Of a DNA stretch of 14,604 nt, positions 6,148 through 14,311 are shown piece by piece. Each line of letters begins with the position of its first letter. Within the stretch, counting starts at the first letter, position 1. Source of the stretch: Proteiniphilum sp. UBA5283 (lineage in GTDB: Bacteria > Bacteroidota > Bacteroidia > Bacteroidales > Dysgonomonadaceae); contig DHSP01000017.1 in assembly GCA_002408485.1 (NCBI GenBank), positions 54,928 to 69,531 of the forward strand, given 5' to 3'. A program made the position numbers and the translations under genes. The notes beneath the pieces are model-generated. The model was not told the origin of the DNA. It did no database searches and saw nothing but the letters and a program-made list of their open reading frames with translations.

Positions 6148-8610
6148 ATGAAGGCCCGTTTATTCACCCTTTTTTTAATAATGACTGCGTTATTGCAAGC
6201 ACAAGAGAAAATAGTATATCAGACTCCACCGCCAGAGATCCTGGAGTTGGTGGATATAGACAGACCCCCCGTGGTGGAGATGGACAGTAAAAAAGAACAG
6301 ATGTTGTTTTATTACAGAAGTACCTTTAAGACTCTTCCCGACCTGAATCAGCCGGAATTGCGCCTTGGGGGACTGCGAATTAATCCCGACGCCAACATCT
6401 CAAGTACGCTGACTTATTATCACGATATCCGCTACCAGAAAATCACGGAGCGGGAGATACATTGTATCGGGGGGCTGCCGGAACAGGCACGTATTGCTTA
6501 TATCTCTTTTTCTCCCGACGAGACAAAGATTGCATTTACTCACACGGTACGCAATGGGGTTGAGTTGTGGATTGCTGATCTGGAAACATTGACAGCTGTG
6601 AAATTAACAAATTCTGTGTTAAATGCCAACGCCGGTATTCCCTATACCTGGTTCCCTGACAGCAAGAGCCTGCTGGTGAGGGTGATACCTCAGGGTCGGG
6701 CGCCGCTCTCCGATAAAAAATCAGCACTCCCCGCAGGGCCTGTTGTGTCGATCAGCGACGGGCAGGTCTCACAAAATCGTACCTACCAGGACCTGCTGAA
6801 AAGTCCGTTGGACGAAGCAAATTTCGAAAACCTCATGACCTCAGAATTATACAAAGTGGGGATTGACGGAACAAAGTTGGTCTGGAAGGAAGCAGGTATG
6901 TATGTAAGCGAAACGTTTTCACCCGATGGAACGCACCTGTTGCTGACCACGCTTTCACATCCCTTTTCTTATGAGGTTCCTTACTACAGCTTTCCCAACG
7001 AAACAGATATATACACTGCCGATGGCCAGTTTTTGATGAGGTTCAGCCGGCAGCCGCTGCTCGACAAGCTCCCCGTGGGATTTATGGCTACCTTTGAAGG
7101 CAAAAGAAGCATCCACTGGCGTGCCGACAAACCGGCAACCCTCGCCTGGGTGGAGGCGCTGGACAAGGGCGATCCGGAGGTGAAGGTGTCTTACCGCGAC
7201 GAGTTGTTTCAGCTTGACGCTCCTTTCACGGATAGTCCATTTTCGGTGATGAAGATGAACAACCGTTTTGCCGCTATCAGGTGGGGAGACGACCGGTACG
7301 CAGTGGTAATTGACAGGTGGTGGAATACCCGTAACAGCAAGATGTACCTGTTCGATCCCTCTGATCCAAAGAGGCTTCCCCGCATCATTACCGACAGAAA
7401 CTATCAGGATATATACAGTGATCCCGGCACACTTCAGGTAGAAAAAAATGAGTGGGGCGCTTATGTATTGAAGATAGACGGACACACTGCCTACCTTTTT
7501 GGTGAGGGCTATACTTCTCGAGGTCAATTTCCATTTGTTGACGCTCTCAATCTGAAAACTCTGGAAAAGAACCGGATTTATCAATCCTCTGTCACAAGTA
7601 AGGCCGAAGATTTGATTTCGTTTGTCGACAGCAAAGCGGGCACATTGATCACTCGCATCGAGTCACCCACTGAATACCCTAATTACTATATCCGGAACAT
7701 CAAAGGAAAAGTTGCCGATATTCCGCTTACTTCGTTCGGGAATCCGTTTAAAAGTATTGAAGGGATTCACAAAGAGGTTATCAACTACAACAGGCCAGAT
7801 GGTGTGGCGCTTACCGGGACATTGTATCTGCCTGTCGGTTATGACAGGGAGAAGAAGGAGAAATTACCGTTGATAATGTGGGCTTACCCCACCGAATACA
7901 AGGATAAAAAAAGTGCCGGGCAAAGTGCGGCCAATCCCAATACCTTTACTTACCTCTCTTACGGAAATCCCATTTACTGGGTGACACGAGGATATGCAGT
8001 ACTCGACGATGCTTCTTTTCCCATCGTAGGCGAAGGGGAGGAGCAGCCGAACGACACGTTTGTAGCTCAGTTGGTGGCCAATGCCAAGGCAGCCATAGAT
8101 GCAGTAGACGCACTGGGATATATAGACAGGAGGCGTGTGGCTGTTGGCGGACATTCCTACGGAGCTTTCATGACAGCCAACTTGCTGACTCATTCCGATC
8201 TTTTTGCTGCCGGAATAGCCCGAAGCGGGGCCTATAACCGCACGCTCACCCCTTTCGGTTTTCAGAGCGAGGAACGAAGTTATTGGGACGCACCGGAGGT
8301 GTACAACAGCATGTCGCCTTTTATGCATGCCGACAAAATGAAAACACCTTTGCTACTCATTCATGGTGAAGCCGATAATAATTCCGGAACTCATACCCTG
8401 CAGAGTGAACGTTATTTTCAGGCACTGAAAAGCTTTGGTGCGCCAGCGCGACTGGTGATTCTGCCACTGGAAAGTCACGGGTACGCAGCGCGGGAAAATG
8501 TGCTTCATCTTTTATGGGAGCAGGATCAGTGGCTGGAGAAATATCTAAAAACTGAAATTATGTCAGAAAAGCTGACAGATTCATCGGCAGATTTTTTTAT
8601 TTCAGATTGA
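6148..8610 (+). CDS. Secreted S9-family serine peptidase, glutamyl endopeptidase-like (S9D)
   Basis: An 820-residue exported prolyl-oligopeptidase-family enzyme. An N-terminal signal peptide (basic MKAR, hydrophobic core, cleavage after ALLQA near residue 19) sends it to the periplasm or cell surface. Residues about 30-540 form the region expected to be a beta-propeller, with ISFSPDETKIAF and TFSPDGTHLLLT as typical blade motifs. The alpha/beta-hydrolase domain runs from about 546 to 805. The catalytic triad is visible: Ser670 in GGHSYG, Asp743 in HGEADNN and His777 in ESHGY. The stretches GGHSYGAFMTANLL, IARSGAYNRTLTPFGFQ and YPTEYKDKKSAGQ, and GEGEE, closely resemble plant plastid glutamyl endopeptidase (MEROPS S9D) more than prolyl oligopeptidase or DPP4. 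A short polar tail follows the catalytic domain. Cleavage after Glu is inferred from the family. It sits between an SDR gene and groES with no obvious functional link. Confidence 0.9.
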   Translation: MKARLFTLFLIMTALLQAQEKIVYQTPPPEILELVDIDRPPVVEMDSKKEQMLFYYRSTFKTLPDLNQPELRLGGLRINPDANISSTLTYYHDIRYQKITEREIHCIGGLPEQARIAYISFSPDETKIAFTHTVRNGVELWIADLETLTAVKLTNSVLNANAGIPYTWFPDSKSLLVRVIPQGRAPLSDKKSALPAGPVVSISDGQVSQNRTYQDLLKSPLDEANFENLMTSELYKVGIDGTKLVWKEAGMYVSETFSPDGTHLLLTTLSHPFSYEVPYYSFPNETDIYTADGQFLMRFSRQPLLDKLPVGFMATFEGKRSIHWRADKPATLAWVEALDKGDPEVKVSYRDELFQLDAPFTDSPFSVMKMNNRFAAIRWGDDRYAVVIDRWWNTRNSKMYLFDPSDPKRLPRIITDRNYQDIYSDPGTLQVEKNEWGAYVLKIDGHTAYLFGEGYTSRGQFPFVDALNLKTLEKNRIYQSSVTSKAEDLISFVDSKAGTLITRIESPTEYPNYYIRNIKGKVADIPLTSFGNPFKSIEGIHKEVINYNRPDGVALTGTLYLPVGYDREKKEKLPLIMWAYPTEYKDKKSAGQSAANPNTFTYLSYGNPIYWVTRGYAVLDDASFPIVGEGEEQPNDTFVAQLVANAKAAIDAVDALGYIDRRRVAVGGHSYGAFMTANLLTHSDLFAAGIARSGAYNRTLTPFGFQSEERSYWDAPEVYNSMSPFMHADKMKTPLLLIHGEADNNSGTHTLQSERYFQALKSFGAPARLVILPLESHGYAARENVLHLLWEQDQWLEKYLKTEIMSEKLTDSSADFFISD

Positions 8611-8624
8611 AACAGGCTCATAAT

Positions 8625-8632
8625 TAAATTTG
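8625..8632 (+). promoter_or_regulatory. Putative groESL promoter, -7 element TAAATTTG
   Basis: Exact TAnnTTTG match 73 bases before the groES ATG, just after the peptidase stop. A TTG lies upstream, but only about 15 bases away, shorter than the usual spacing to a -33 element. No CIRCE inverted repeat (TTAGCACTC-N9-GAGTGCTAA) is seen between here and groES, so HrcA control is not supported by the sequence. Confidence 0.42.
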
Positions 8633-8705
8633 GCACAGAATTCGCATTTCAGCTTATGTCAATTAGATCAATAATATCTATTATATTAACATCAACTTAA
8701 GGAAT

Positions 8706-8978
8706 ATGAACATTAAACCATTGGCAGACAGAGTGCTGGTAAAACCGGCTGCTGCAGAAGAAAAAACAGTAAGCGGAATTATCATTCCAGACACAGCAAA
8801 AGAAAAACCTTTGAAAGGCGAAGTTATTGCTGTAGGTAAAGGTACGAAAGATGAGGAAATGGTCGTGAAAGAGGGCGACAAGGTATTGTATGGTAAGTAT
8901 GCCGGAACTGAAATTGAGATAGAGGGCGTACAACACCTGATCATGCGTCAGTCTGACATCCTGGCAATTCTTTCCTGA
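8706..8978 (+). CDS. groES: Co-chaperonin GroES (Hsp10)
   Basis: A 90-residue co-chaperonin that caps the GroEL folding chamber in the cytoplasm. The N-terminus MNIKPLADRVLVKP is the standard GroES opening. The mobile loop, which contacts GroEL, is at about residues 17-32 (KTVSGIIIPDTA). It is followed by KGEVIAVGKG, the GDKVLYGKYAGTE core and a C-terminal DILAIL. It is a few residues shorter than E. coli GroES (97), as is usual in Bacteroidota. It precedes groL by 61 bases with no promoter or terminator between, so the two are co-transcribed. Confidence 0.98.
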   Translation: MNIKPLADRVLVKPAAAEEKTVSGIIIPDTAKEKPLKGEVIAVGKGTKDEEMVVKEGDKVLYGKYAGTEIEIEGVQHLIMRQSDILAILS

Positions 8979-9039
8979 TCATACAGATCAATGTAACTCA
9001 ATCAATCTTGCTTTTACAAACAATTAAAAACAAAATAAA

Positions 9040-10674
9040 ATGGCTAAGGAAATTAAATTTAACATGGATGCCCGCGACCTATTGAAAAAAGGCGTGGACG
9101 AATTGGCAGATGCCGTGAAGGTAACATTGGGTCCAAAAGGTCGCAATGTGATTATTGATAAAAAATATGGCGCTCCTCAAATTACCAAAGACGGTGTAAC
9201 TGTTGCAAAAGAGATAGAATTAGAAGATTCCTTCCAGAATATGGGAGCTCAGCTGGTGAAGGAGGTAGCTGCAAAAACAAACGATGATGCGGGTGACGGA
9301 ACCACTACGGCTACTGTTCTGGCTCAGTCAATTATTGGTGTGGGATTGAAAAACGTAACAGCCGGTGCCAATCCGATGGATCTGAAACGGGGTATCGACA
9401 AGGCGGTTGAAAAGGTGGTTGAAAGCCTGAAAGAACAAGCCGTGGAGGTAGGAGACGACCTTAAGAAGATTGAAAACGTGGCCAAGATCTCTTCCAACGG
9501 AGACGAAACCATTGGCAAGCTGATTGCAGAAGCCATGCAGAAGGTAAGCAAAGAAGGGGTTATCACCGTGGAGGAGTCGAAGGGTACCGACACCTACGTA
9601 GACGTGGTGGAAGGAATGCAGTTCGACCGCGGATATATCTCTCCCTACTTTGTAACGGATACGGAAGCCATGGAGGTGGATTTTGAGAATCCGCTGATTC
9701 TGATTCACGATAAGAAGATCTCTGCCATCAAAGATCTGCTGCCTATTCTTGAAAAAGGCATACAGACCGGAAAGCCTCTGTTGATCATCGCGGAGGATAT
9801 CGACTCTGAAGCATTGACTACATTGGTAGTGAATCGTTTACGCGGGTCGTTGAAGATCGCTGCCGTAAAAGCTCCCGGCTTTGGAGATCGCAGAAAAGAA
9901 ATGCTGGAGGACATTGCCATCCTCACAGGCGGTGTGGTTGTTTCGGAAGAAAAAGGACTTACGCTGGAGAATGCCACTCTCGAGATGCTGGGTAGCGCCG
10001 AGAAGGTGACCATTGATAAGGATACCACCACGATTGTGAATGGTGTAGGCGAAAAGGCTGCCATTGAAAGCCGCATTGGTCAGATCCGTGCACAAATTGA
10101 GAAGACAACCTCCGACTACGACCGCGAAAAGCTGCAGGAGCGTCTTGCCAAGCTTGCCGGTGGTGTGGCAGTACTCTACGTGGGGGCAGCCTCGGAGGTA
10201 GAGATGAAAGAAAAGAAAGACCGTGTGCAGGATGCACTCTCCGCTACCCGTGCTGCCGTGGAGGAAGGTACTGTTCCCGGAGGAGGCGTCGCCTACATCC
10301 GCGCTATCGATGTCATTGATGGTATGAAGGGTGAAAACGAAGACGAAACCACCGGTATTGAAATTGTTAAGCGTGCTATCGAGGAGCCTCTACGCCAGAT
10401 AGTGGCCAACGCTGGTAAAGAAGGTGCTGTTGTGGTGCAGAAAGTGCGGGAAGGAAAAGCAGATTTCGGCTACAATGCTCGCAGTGATCAGTATGAGAAC
10501 CTGTATGAAACAGGCGTGATTGATCCTGCCAAGGTTACCCGCGTAGCATTGGAAAATGCCGCTTCCATTGCCGGTATGTTCCTCACCACAGAGTGTGTGA
10601 TTACAGATAAGAAAGAAGAGAACCCTGCTCCGCAGATGCCGATGGGCGGTGGCGGTATGGGTGGAATGATGTAA
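9040..10674 (+). CDS. groL: Chaperonin GroEL (Hsp60)
   Basis: A 544-residue group I chaperonin that forms the double-ring ATP-driven folding chamber. It starts at MAKEIKFNMDARDLL. The nucleotide-binding features are in place: TLGPKGRNV, TKDGVTVA, and AGDGTTTATVLAQ with Asp86 (E. coli Asp87). The catalytic Asp398 lies in VQDALSATRAAVEEG, next to the chaperonin signature AAVEEGTVPGGG. The C-terminus is the flexible Gly-Met tail MPMGGGGMGGMM, which projects into the cavity of the ring. The length is normal and there is no frameshift. The gene has an AT-rich, SD-poor leader and is followed within 44 bases by a strong terminator. Confidence 0.99.
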   Translation: MAKEIKFNMDARDLLKKGVDELADAVKVTLGPKGRNVIIDKKYGAPQITKDGVTVAKEIELEDSFQNMGAQLVKEVAAKTNDDAGDGTTTATVLAQSIIGVGLKNVTAGANPMDLKRGIDKAVEKVVESLKEQAVEVGDDLKKIENVAKISSNGDETIGKLIAEAMQKVSKEGVITVEESKGTDTYVDVVEGMQFDRGYISPYFVTDTEAMEVDFENPLILIHDKKISAIKDLLPILEKGIQTGKPLLIIAEDIDSEALTTLVVNRLRGSLKIAAVKAPGFGDRRKEMLEDIAILTGGVVVSEEKGLTLENATLEMLGSAEKVTIDKDTTTIVNGVGEKAAIESRIGQIRAQIEKTTSDYDREKLQERLAKLAGGVAVLYVGAASEVEMKEKKDRVQDALSATRAAVEEGTVPGGGVAYIRAIDVIDGMKGENEDETTGIEIVKRAIEEPLRQIVANAGKEGAVVVQKVREGKADFGYNARSDQYENLYETGVIDPAKVTRVALENAASIAGMFLTTECVITDKKEENPAPQMPMGGGGMGGMM

Positions 10675-10717
10675 CCAAATCTCCTATCTTCTGAGCGATT
10701 TTTTAATTGCAAATAGA

Positions 10718-10762
10718 AAAAGCGTATAACTGAAAATGGAAATGAGTAAGTTATACGCTTTT
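10718..10762 (+). terminator. Rho-independent-like terminator after groL
   Basis: A perfect 14-bp stem: AAAAGCGTATAACT (10718-10731) pairs with AGTTATACGCTTTT (10749-10762) across a 17-base loop. The 3' arm ends in T4 and continues ATTTG, giving a U-rich tail. The A4 opening of the left arm gives a T-run on the other strand too, so it could work in both directions. The position, 44 bases after the groL stop, fits termination of the groESL transcript. Confidence 0.85.
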
Positions 10763-10927
10763 ATTTGTGTAAAAAATAGTTTAAACCGTGCAGATTGTTG
10801 CAATTTGATTTCTTTCCGGTCTAATTAATGATAATTTGAATTAAAAACGTGAGAATCAGTTTTATTGACTGCATGAAGAAGATGAAAATCGCAACAAAAA
10901 GGTAACAATTATTAGATAAATTTATAC

Positions 10928-10935
10928 TACTTTTG
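10928..10935 (+). promoter_or_regulatory. Putative promoter of the receptor/lipoprotein operon, -7 element TACTTTTG
   Basis: Exact TAnnTTTG match ending 50 bases before the receptor ATG, downstream of the groL terminator. It implies an AT-rich leader of roughly 45 bases. No convincing -33 TTTG is seen. Confidence 0.42.
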
Positions 10936-10985
10936 TCTGGAAATTCATTCTATTATTCACAACGTATAACTTAAACATTGAATTT

Positions 10986-13900
10986 ATGGTAAAAAGAGTG
11001 AGGTCGATAGCAGTAATCTTTTCATTGCTGCTGGCTACTGTATTGAATGCGCAGGTAACAACTTCCAGTATGAGTGGACGTGTTACCGATGCTGAGGGGG
11101 CTGTTATCGGTGCAACGGTGATTGCCACACACCAATCTTCAGGAACAACTTATGGTACGGTAACCAACTTGGAAGGCCGCTTTAACCTAAACGGTATGCG
11201 CGTAGGCGGACCTTATACCGTAGAAGTTTCTTACATCGGGTATGGTACAAGTACAACCAACAACATTACGTTGAGCCTGGGTGAGAACTATGTATTGAAT
11301 GTGGTGCTCTCAGAAGAAGCCACTTCGTTGGATGAGATTGTGGTTACGGCACTTCGCACCAAATTCTCCACAGAGAAAACGGGGGCAGTGACCAACATTA
11401 CCAATGACCAGATCGCTAATTTACCTACTGTAAGCCGTAGTATCATGGACGTTACCCGCCTTTCACCTTATGGAGGAAATGGAATGAGCTTTGCCGGCAC
11501 CGATGGTCGTACGGCCAACTTTACGGTTGATGGAGCTAATTTCAATAATAACTTCGGTCTGAGTGACCGGCTTCCTGGTGGAGGTAATCCTATCTCTCTT
11601 GAAGCGATTGAAGAATTGCAGGTTGTTATCGCTCCATACGATGTTCGTCAAACCAACTTTATCGGGGGCGGTGTAAACGCCATTACTAAATCGGGTACAA
11701 ACACCTTCAGAGCCAGCGCGTACACCTATCATAGGAATGAAAACATGCGCGGTGATGCGGTGAAGGGGCAGCAGATTCAGGGAGCCCGTGAAAAAGACCG
11801 TAATACCACTTATGGGTTTACCATTGGTGGCCCTATTATCAAAAATAAACTGTTCTTCTTCGTAAACGGTGAGATGGCCAAAACACCCACCATCGCTAAT
11901 CGTTGGAGAGCATCCACAAATGGTGTTGCCGTTCCGGACAGCTATATCTCCCGCACAACAGAAAGCGACCTGAAAAGAGTTTCTGATTTCGTGCGAAGTG
12001 AATATGGATACGAAACGGGTTCCTACACCAGCTTCCCCGCCGACGAAAGCAACACCAAGCTGTTGGCTCGTTTGGATTGGAATATCACCAACCAGCATCG
12101 TCTGGCTTTGCGTTACAACTATACGAAGAACCTTTCGTGGATATCACCCAATGCAACCTCCATGGACGGGGGTACCCGTGTGTCGGAGGCCCGAATGTCT
12201 AAAGCCTCCATGGCATTTGCCAACTCGATGTATTCAATGGACAACCTGGTTCATTCTTTCTCTTTCGACTTGAATAGCCGCTTGTCCGACAACCTTTCTA
12301 ACCAGTTTCTGGCCACATTCTCAAAGCTTGACGATCTTCGTGGAACCAATTCAGCAGAATTCCCTTTCATCGATATTTTGAAAGATGAACAAGCCTATAT
12401 GTCTCTGGGATATGAGTTGTTTACCTGGAACAACGGTGTGCACAACAATGTATTGAACATTAAAGATGAGTTGACCTATTATCTGGGGAATCACAAGATC
12501 ATAGGTGGTATCGCCTACGAGTATAAGATGGCTGACAATGCTTATATGCGTAACGGTACCGGATATTATCGCTACACGAGCCTCGACGACTTCTTAAACG
12601 GAGGGGTGCCTGAAATTGTAAACCTTACGTATGGCTACGATGGAGAGAGCAATCCTGCCGCTCGTGTAAGAAGTAATAAAATTGGCCTGTATGCTCAAGA
12701 CGATTGGAGTGTGAGCGGAAAACTAAAACTGTCATACGGACTTCGTATCGATGGACTTTTCTTCAACAACAACGACCTGATGACGAACAAGGCGATCTAC
12801 GATATTGATTATTCCGGCCGTCATATCGACACCGGTAAATGGCCTTCTGCAAGTGTTATCCTCTCTCCGCGTGTGGGTTTTGTTTGGGACACATTTGGCG
12901 ATAGGAACCTGAAGGTGCGAGGAGGTACCGGTCTCTTCTCTGGAAACCTGCCTCTTGTATTCTTCACCAATATGCCTACCAATGGTGGAATGGTGCAGTA
13001 TCAGGCACAAATAAATGCTGCTACCAAGGTCTTTGATGGTTACAAAGGTAAGTTTACGGAGGACGATAAAGGGAATAAATATATTGACATGACGCAGTTT
13101 GCCGGCGGCCTTGTGACAGATGCCAATGGAAAAGCGACCATCTCTGCCCTTTATAACAAATTGGCTTCATTGGGTTATCCTACAACCATTTCACCCGAAG
13201 ACGGGACAGTTCCTTCCGCTATTGCGGCTGTAGATCCGGATTTCAAAATGCCACAAGTATGGAAAACCTCGCTTGCTGTTGACTATGCATTCCCCACACC
13301 GTTCCCGTCTTCTGTGACGGTAGAAGGAATCTTCAACAAAACCATCAACGGTGTTTCTATTTCCGACTGGAGCATTCCATCGGTAGGTGGTTTTGCCCGT
13401 TTCAACGGCGTGGACAATCGCCCGATTTATCCCGATGGTTATCGTACCGGTACGAAGGCATTTGTGCTGGAAAACACCAGTCGGGGTTATGGCTGGTCGA
13501 CCAATATCACCCTCAACGCGCAACCAACAGAATCGCTCAGTCTGATGGCTGCCTATACGCACATGGTTGCTAAAGACGTAACCGGTATGCCCGGATCGAA
13601 CGCTGAATCTGCATTTACATATGTTCCAACAGTAGAAGGTCCCAACCACATCAAGCTACACAATTCCCAATACAACACTCCCGATCGTCTCGTGGCTTCG
13701 TTGACTACCCACGATAAGAGCGGTAATCACTATAGCCTGATCTATGAAGGATGGCGCGGTGGGGCAAACTATTCCTACATGATGGTTAACGATATCAATG
13801 GCGACGGTTACAATTACGATGCAATTTACGTACCTACTGACGATGAAGTCGCAAAGAACCAATTCCGCTTTGTTTCCCCCGATGACCAAACCCGTTTTAT

Positions 13901-14294
13901 GGACTATGTGCATGCCAACAGTTATTTGAAAAACCAGCAAGGAAAGTATGCTGAAGCCTATAGCGTTTACTCACCTTGGGTGCATCGTATCGACTTTAGC
14001 TACAAACACGATTTTGTTGTCAATACAGGCAAGGACAAGCATAAGCTACAGCTTAGCCTGGATGTCAAAAACGTGATGAACCTGTTTAACAATAGTTGGG
14101 GTGTGGCCAAATATTTGAATCCGGAAATAGGTACGGAAGCTCGTATCCTCAAATACGAAGGTGTTGATGCCGACGGTGTGGCTACCTTCTCTACGCCCTC
14201 TTCCATCAATGGTGATACCCAAACATTCACGCCAAGCTACTCGTTGGGTCAGTGCTGGTATGCTTCAATTGGTATCAAGTATATTTTCAACTAA
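10986..14294 (+). CDS. Oar-like TonB-dependent outer-membrane receptor with N-terminal carboxypeptidase-regulatory-like domain
   Basis: A 1102-residue outer-membrane protein that would import or bind a ligand using TonB energy. In order: a signal peptide (residues 1-22, cleavage before Gln in LNAQ), a carboxypeptidase-D regulatory-like beta-sandwich (about 28-112, SGRVTDAEGAVIGATV and a GRFNL strand), a TonB-box-like segment DEIVVTA (about 117-123), a plug (about 125-240) and a C-terminal barrel ending KYIFN. The plug reads NLPTVSRSIMDVTRLSP, VDGANFNN, then EAIEELQVVIAPYDVRQ and GGGVNAITKSGTN. This is the Oar pattern and not the SusC pattern, which would have LKDAS/AIYG. Near the C-terminus DINGDGYNYDAIYVP (from residue 936) is an Oar-family motif resembling an EF-hand calcium loop. 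A BACON lipoprotein gene follows 17 bases later. The ligand is unknown. Confidence 0.92.
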   Translation: MVKRVRSIAVIFSLLLATVLNAQVTTSSMSGRVTDAEGAVIGATVIATHQSSGTTYGTVTNLEGRFNLNGMRVGGPYTVEVSYIGYGTSTTNNITLSLGENYVLNVVLSEEATSLDEIVVTALRTKFSTEKTGAVTNITNDQIANLPTVSRSIMDVTRLSPYGGNGMSFAGTDGRTANFTVDGANFNNNFGLSDRLPGGGNPISLEAIEELQVVIAPYDVRQTNFIGGGVNAITKSGTNTFRASAYTYHRNENMRGDAVKGQQIQGAREKDRNTTYGFTIGGPIIKNKLFFFVNGEMAKTPTIANRWRASTNGVAVPDSYISRTTESDLKRVSDFVRSEYGYETGSYTSFPADESNTKLLARLDWNITNQHRLALRYNYTKNLSWISPNATSMDGGTRVSEARMSKASMAFANSMYSMDNLVHSFSFDLNSRLSDNLSNQFLATFSKLDDLRGTNSAEFPFIDILKDEQAYMSLGYELFTWNNGVHNNVLNIKDELTYYLGNHKIIGGIAYEYKMADNAYMRNGTGYYRYTSLDDFLNGGVPEIVNLTYGYDGESNPAARVRSNKIGLYAQDDWSVSGKLKLSYGLRIDGLFFNNNDLMTNKAIYDIDYSGRHIDTGKWPSASVILSPRVGFVWDTFGDRNLKVRGGTGLFSGNLPLVFFTNMPTNGGMVQYQAQINAATKVFDGYKGKFTEDDKGNKYIDMTQFAGGLVTDANGKATISALYNKLASLGYPTTISPEDGTVPSAIAAVDPDFKMPQVWKTSLAVDYAFPTPFPSSVTVEGIFNKTINGVSISDWSIPSVGGFARFNGVDNRPIYPDGYRTGTKAFVLENTSRGYGWSTNITLNAQPTESLSLMAAYTHMVAKDVTGMPGSNAESAFTYVPTVEGPNHIKLHNSQYNTPDRLVASLTTHDKSGNHYSLIYEGWRGGANYSYMMVNDINGDGYNYDAIYVPTDDEVAKNQFRFVSPDDQTRFMDYVHANSYLKNQQGKYAEAYSVYSPWVHRIDFSYKHDFVVNTGKDKHKLQLSLDVKNVMNLFNNSWGVAKYLNPEIGTEARILKYEGVDADGVATFSTPSSINGDTQTFTPSYSLGQCWYASIGIKYIFN

Positions 14295-14311
14295 TTAAAA
14301 GTATAGACAAC

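Larger units (their letters stand above)
10675..10985. other. Non-coding gap between groL and the TonB-dependent receptor gene
   Basis: A 311-base AT-rich gap. It holds the groL terminator (10718-10762) and the putative receptor promoter (10928-10935). The 165 bases between these show no open frame with coding character and no RNA gene that I can recognise. A 7-base inverted pair, TTGTTGC near 10795 and GCAACAA near 10891, is too short and far apart to mean much alone. The run could hold regulatory sites for the receptor operon. Confidence 0.55.

Noticed and set aside
11463..12098. Long antisense open frame (211 codons) within the receptor gene; similar ones at 6955-7584, 7864-8328 and 9328-9708
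   Set aside because: They lie wholly opposite strongly supported genes, show no domain pattern and have no upstream signals; they are by-products of codon use on the other strand.
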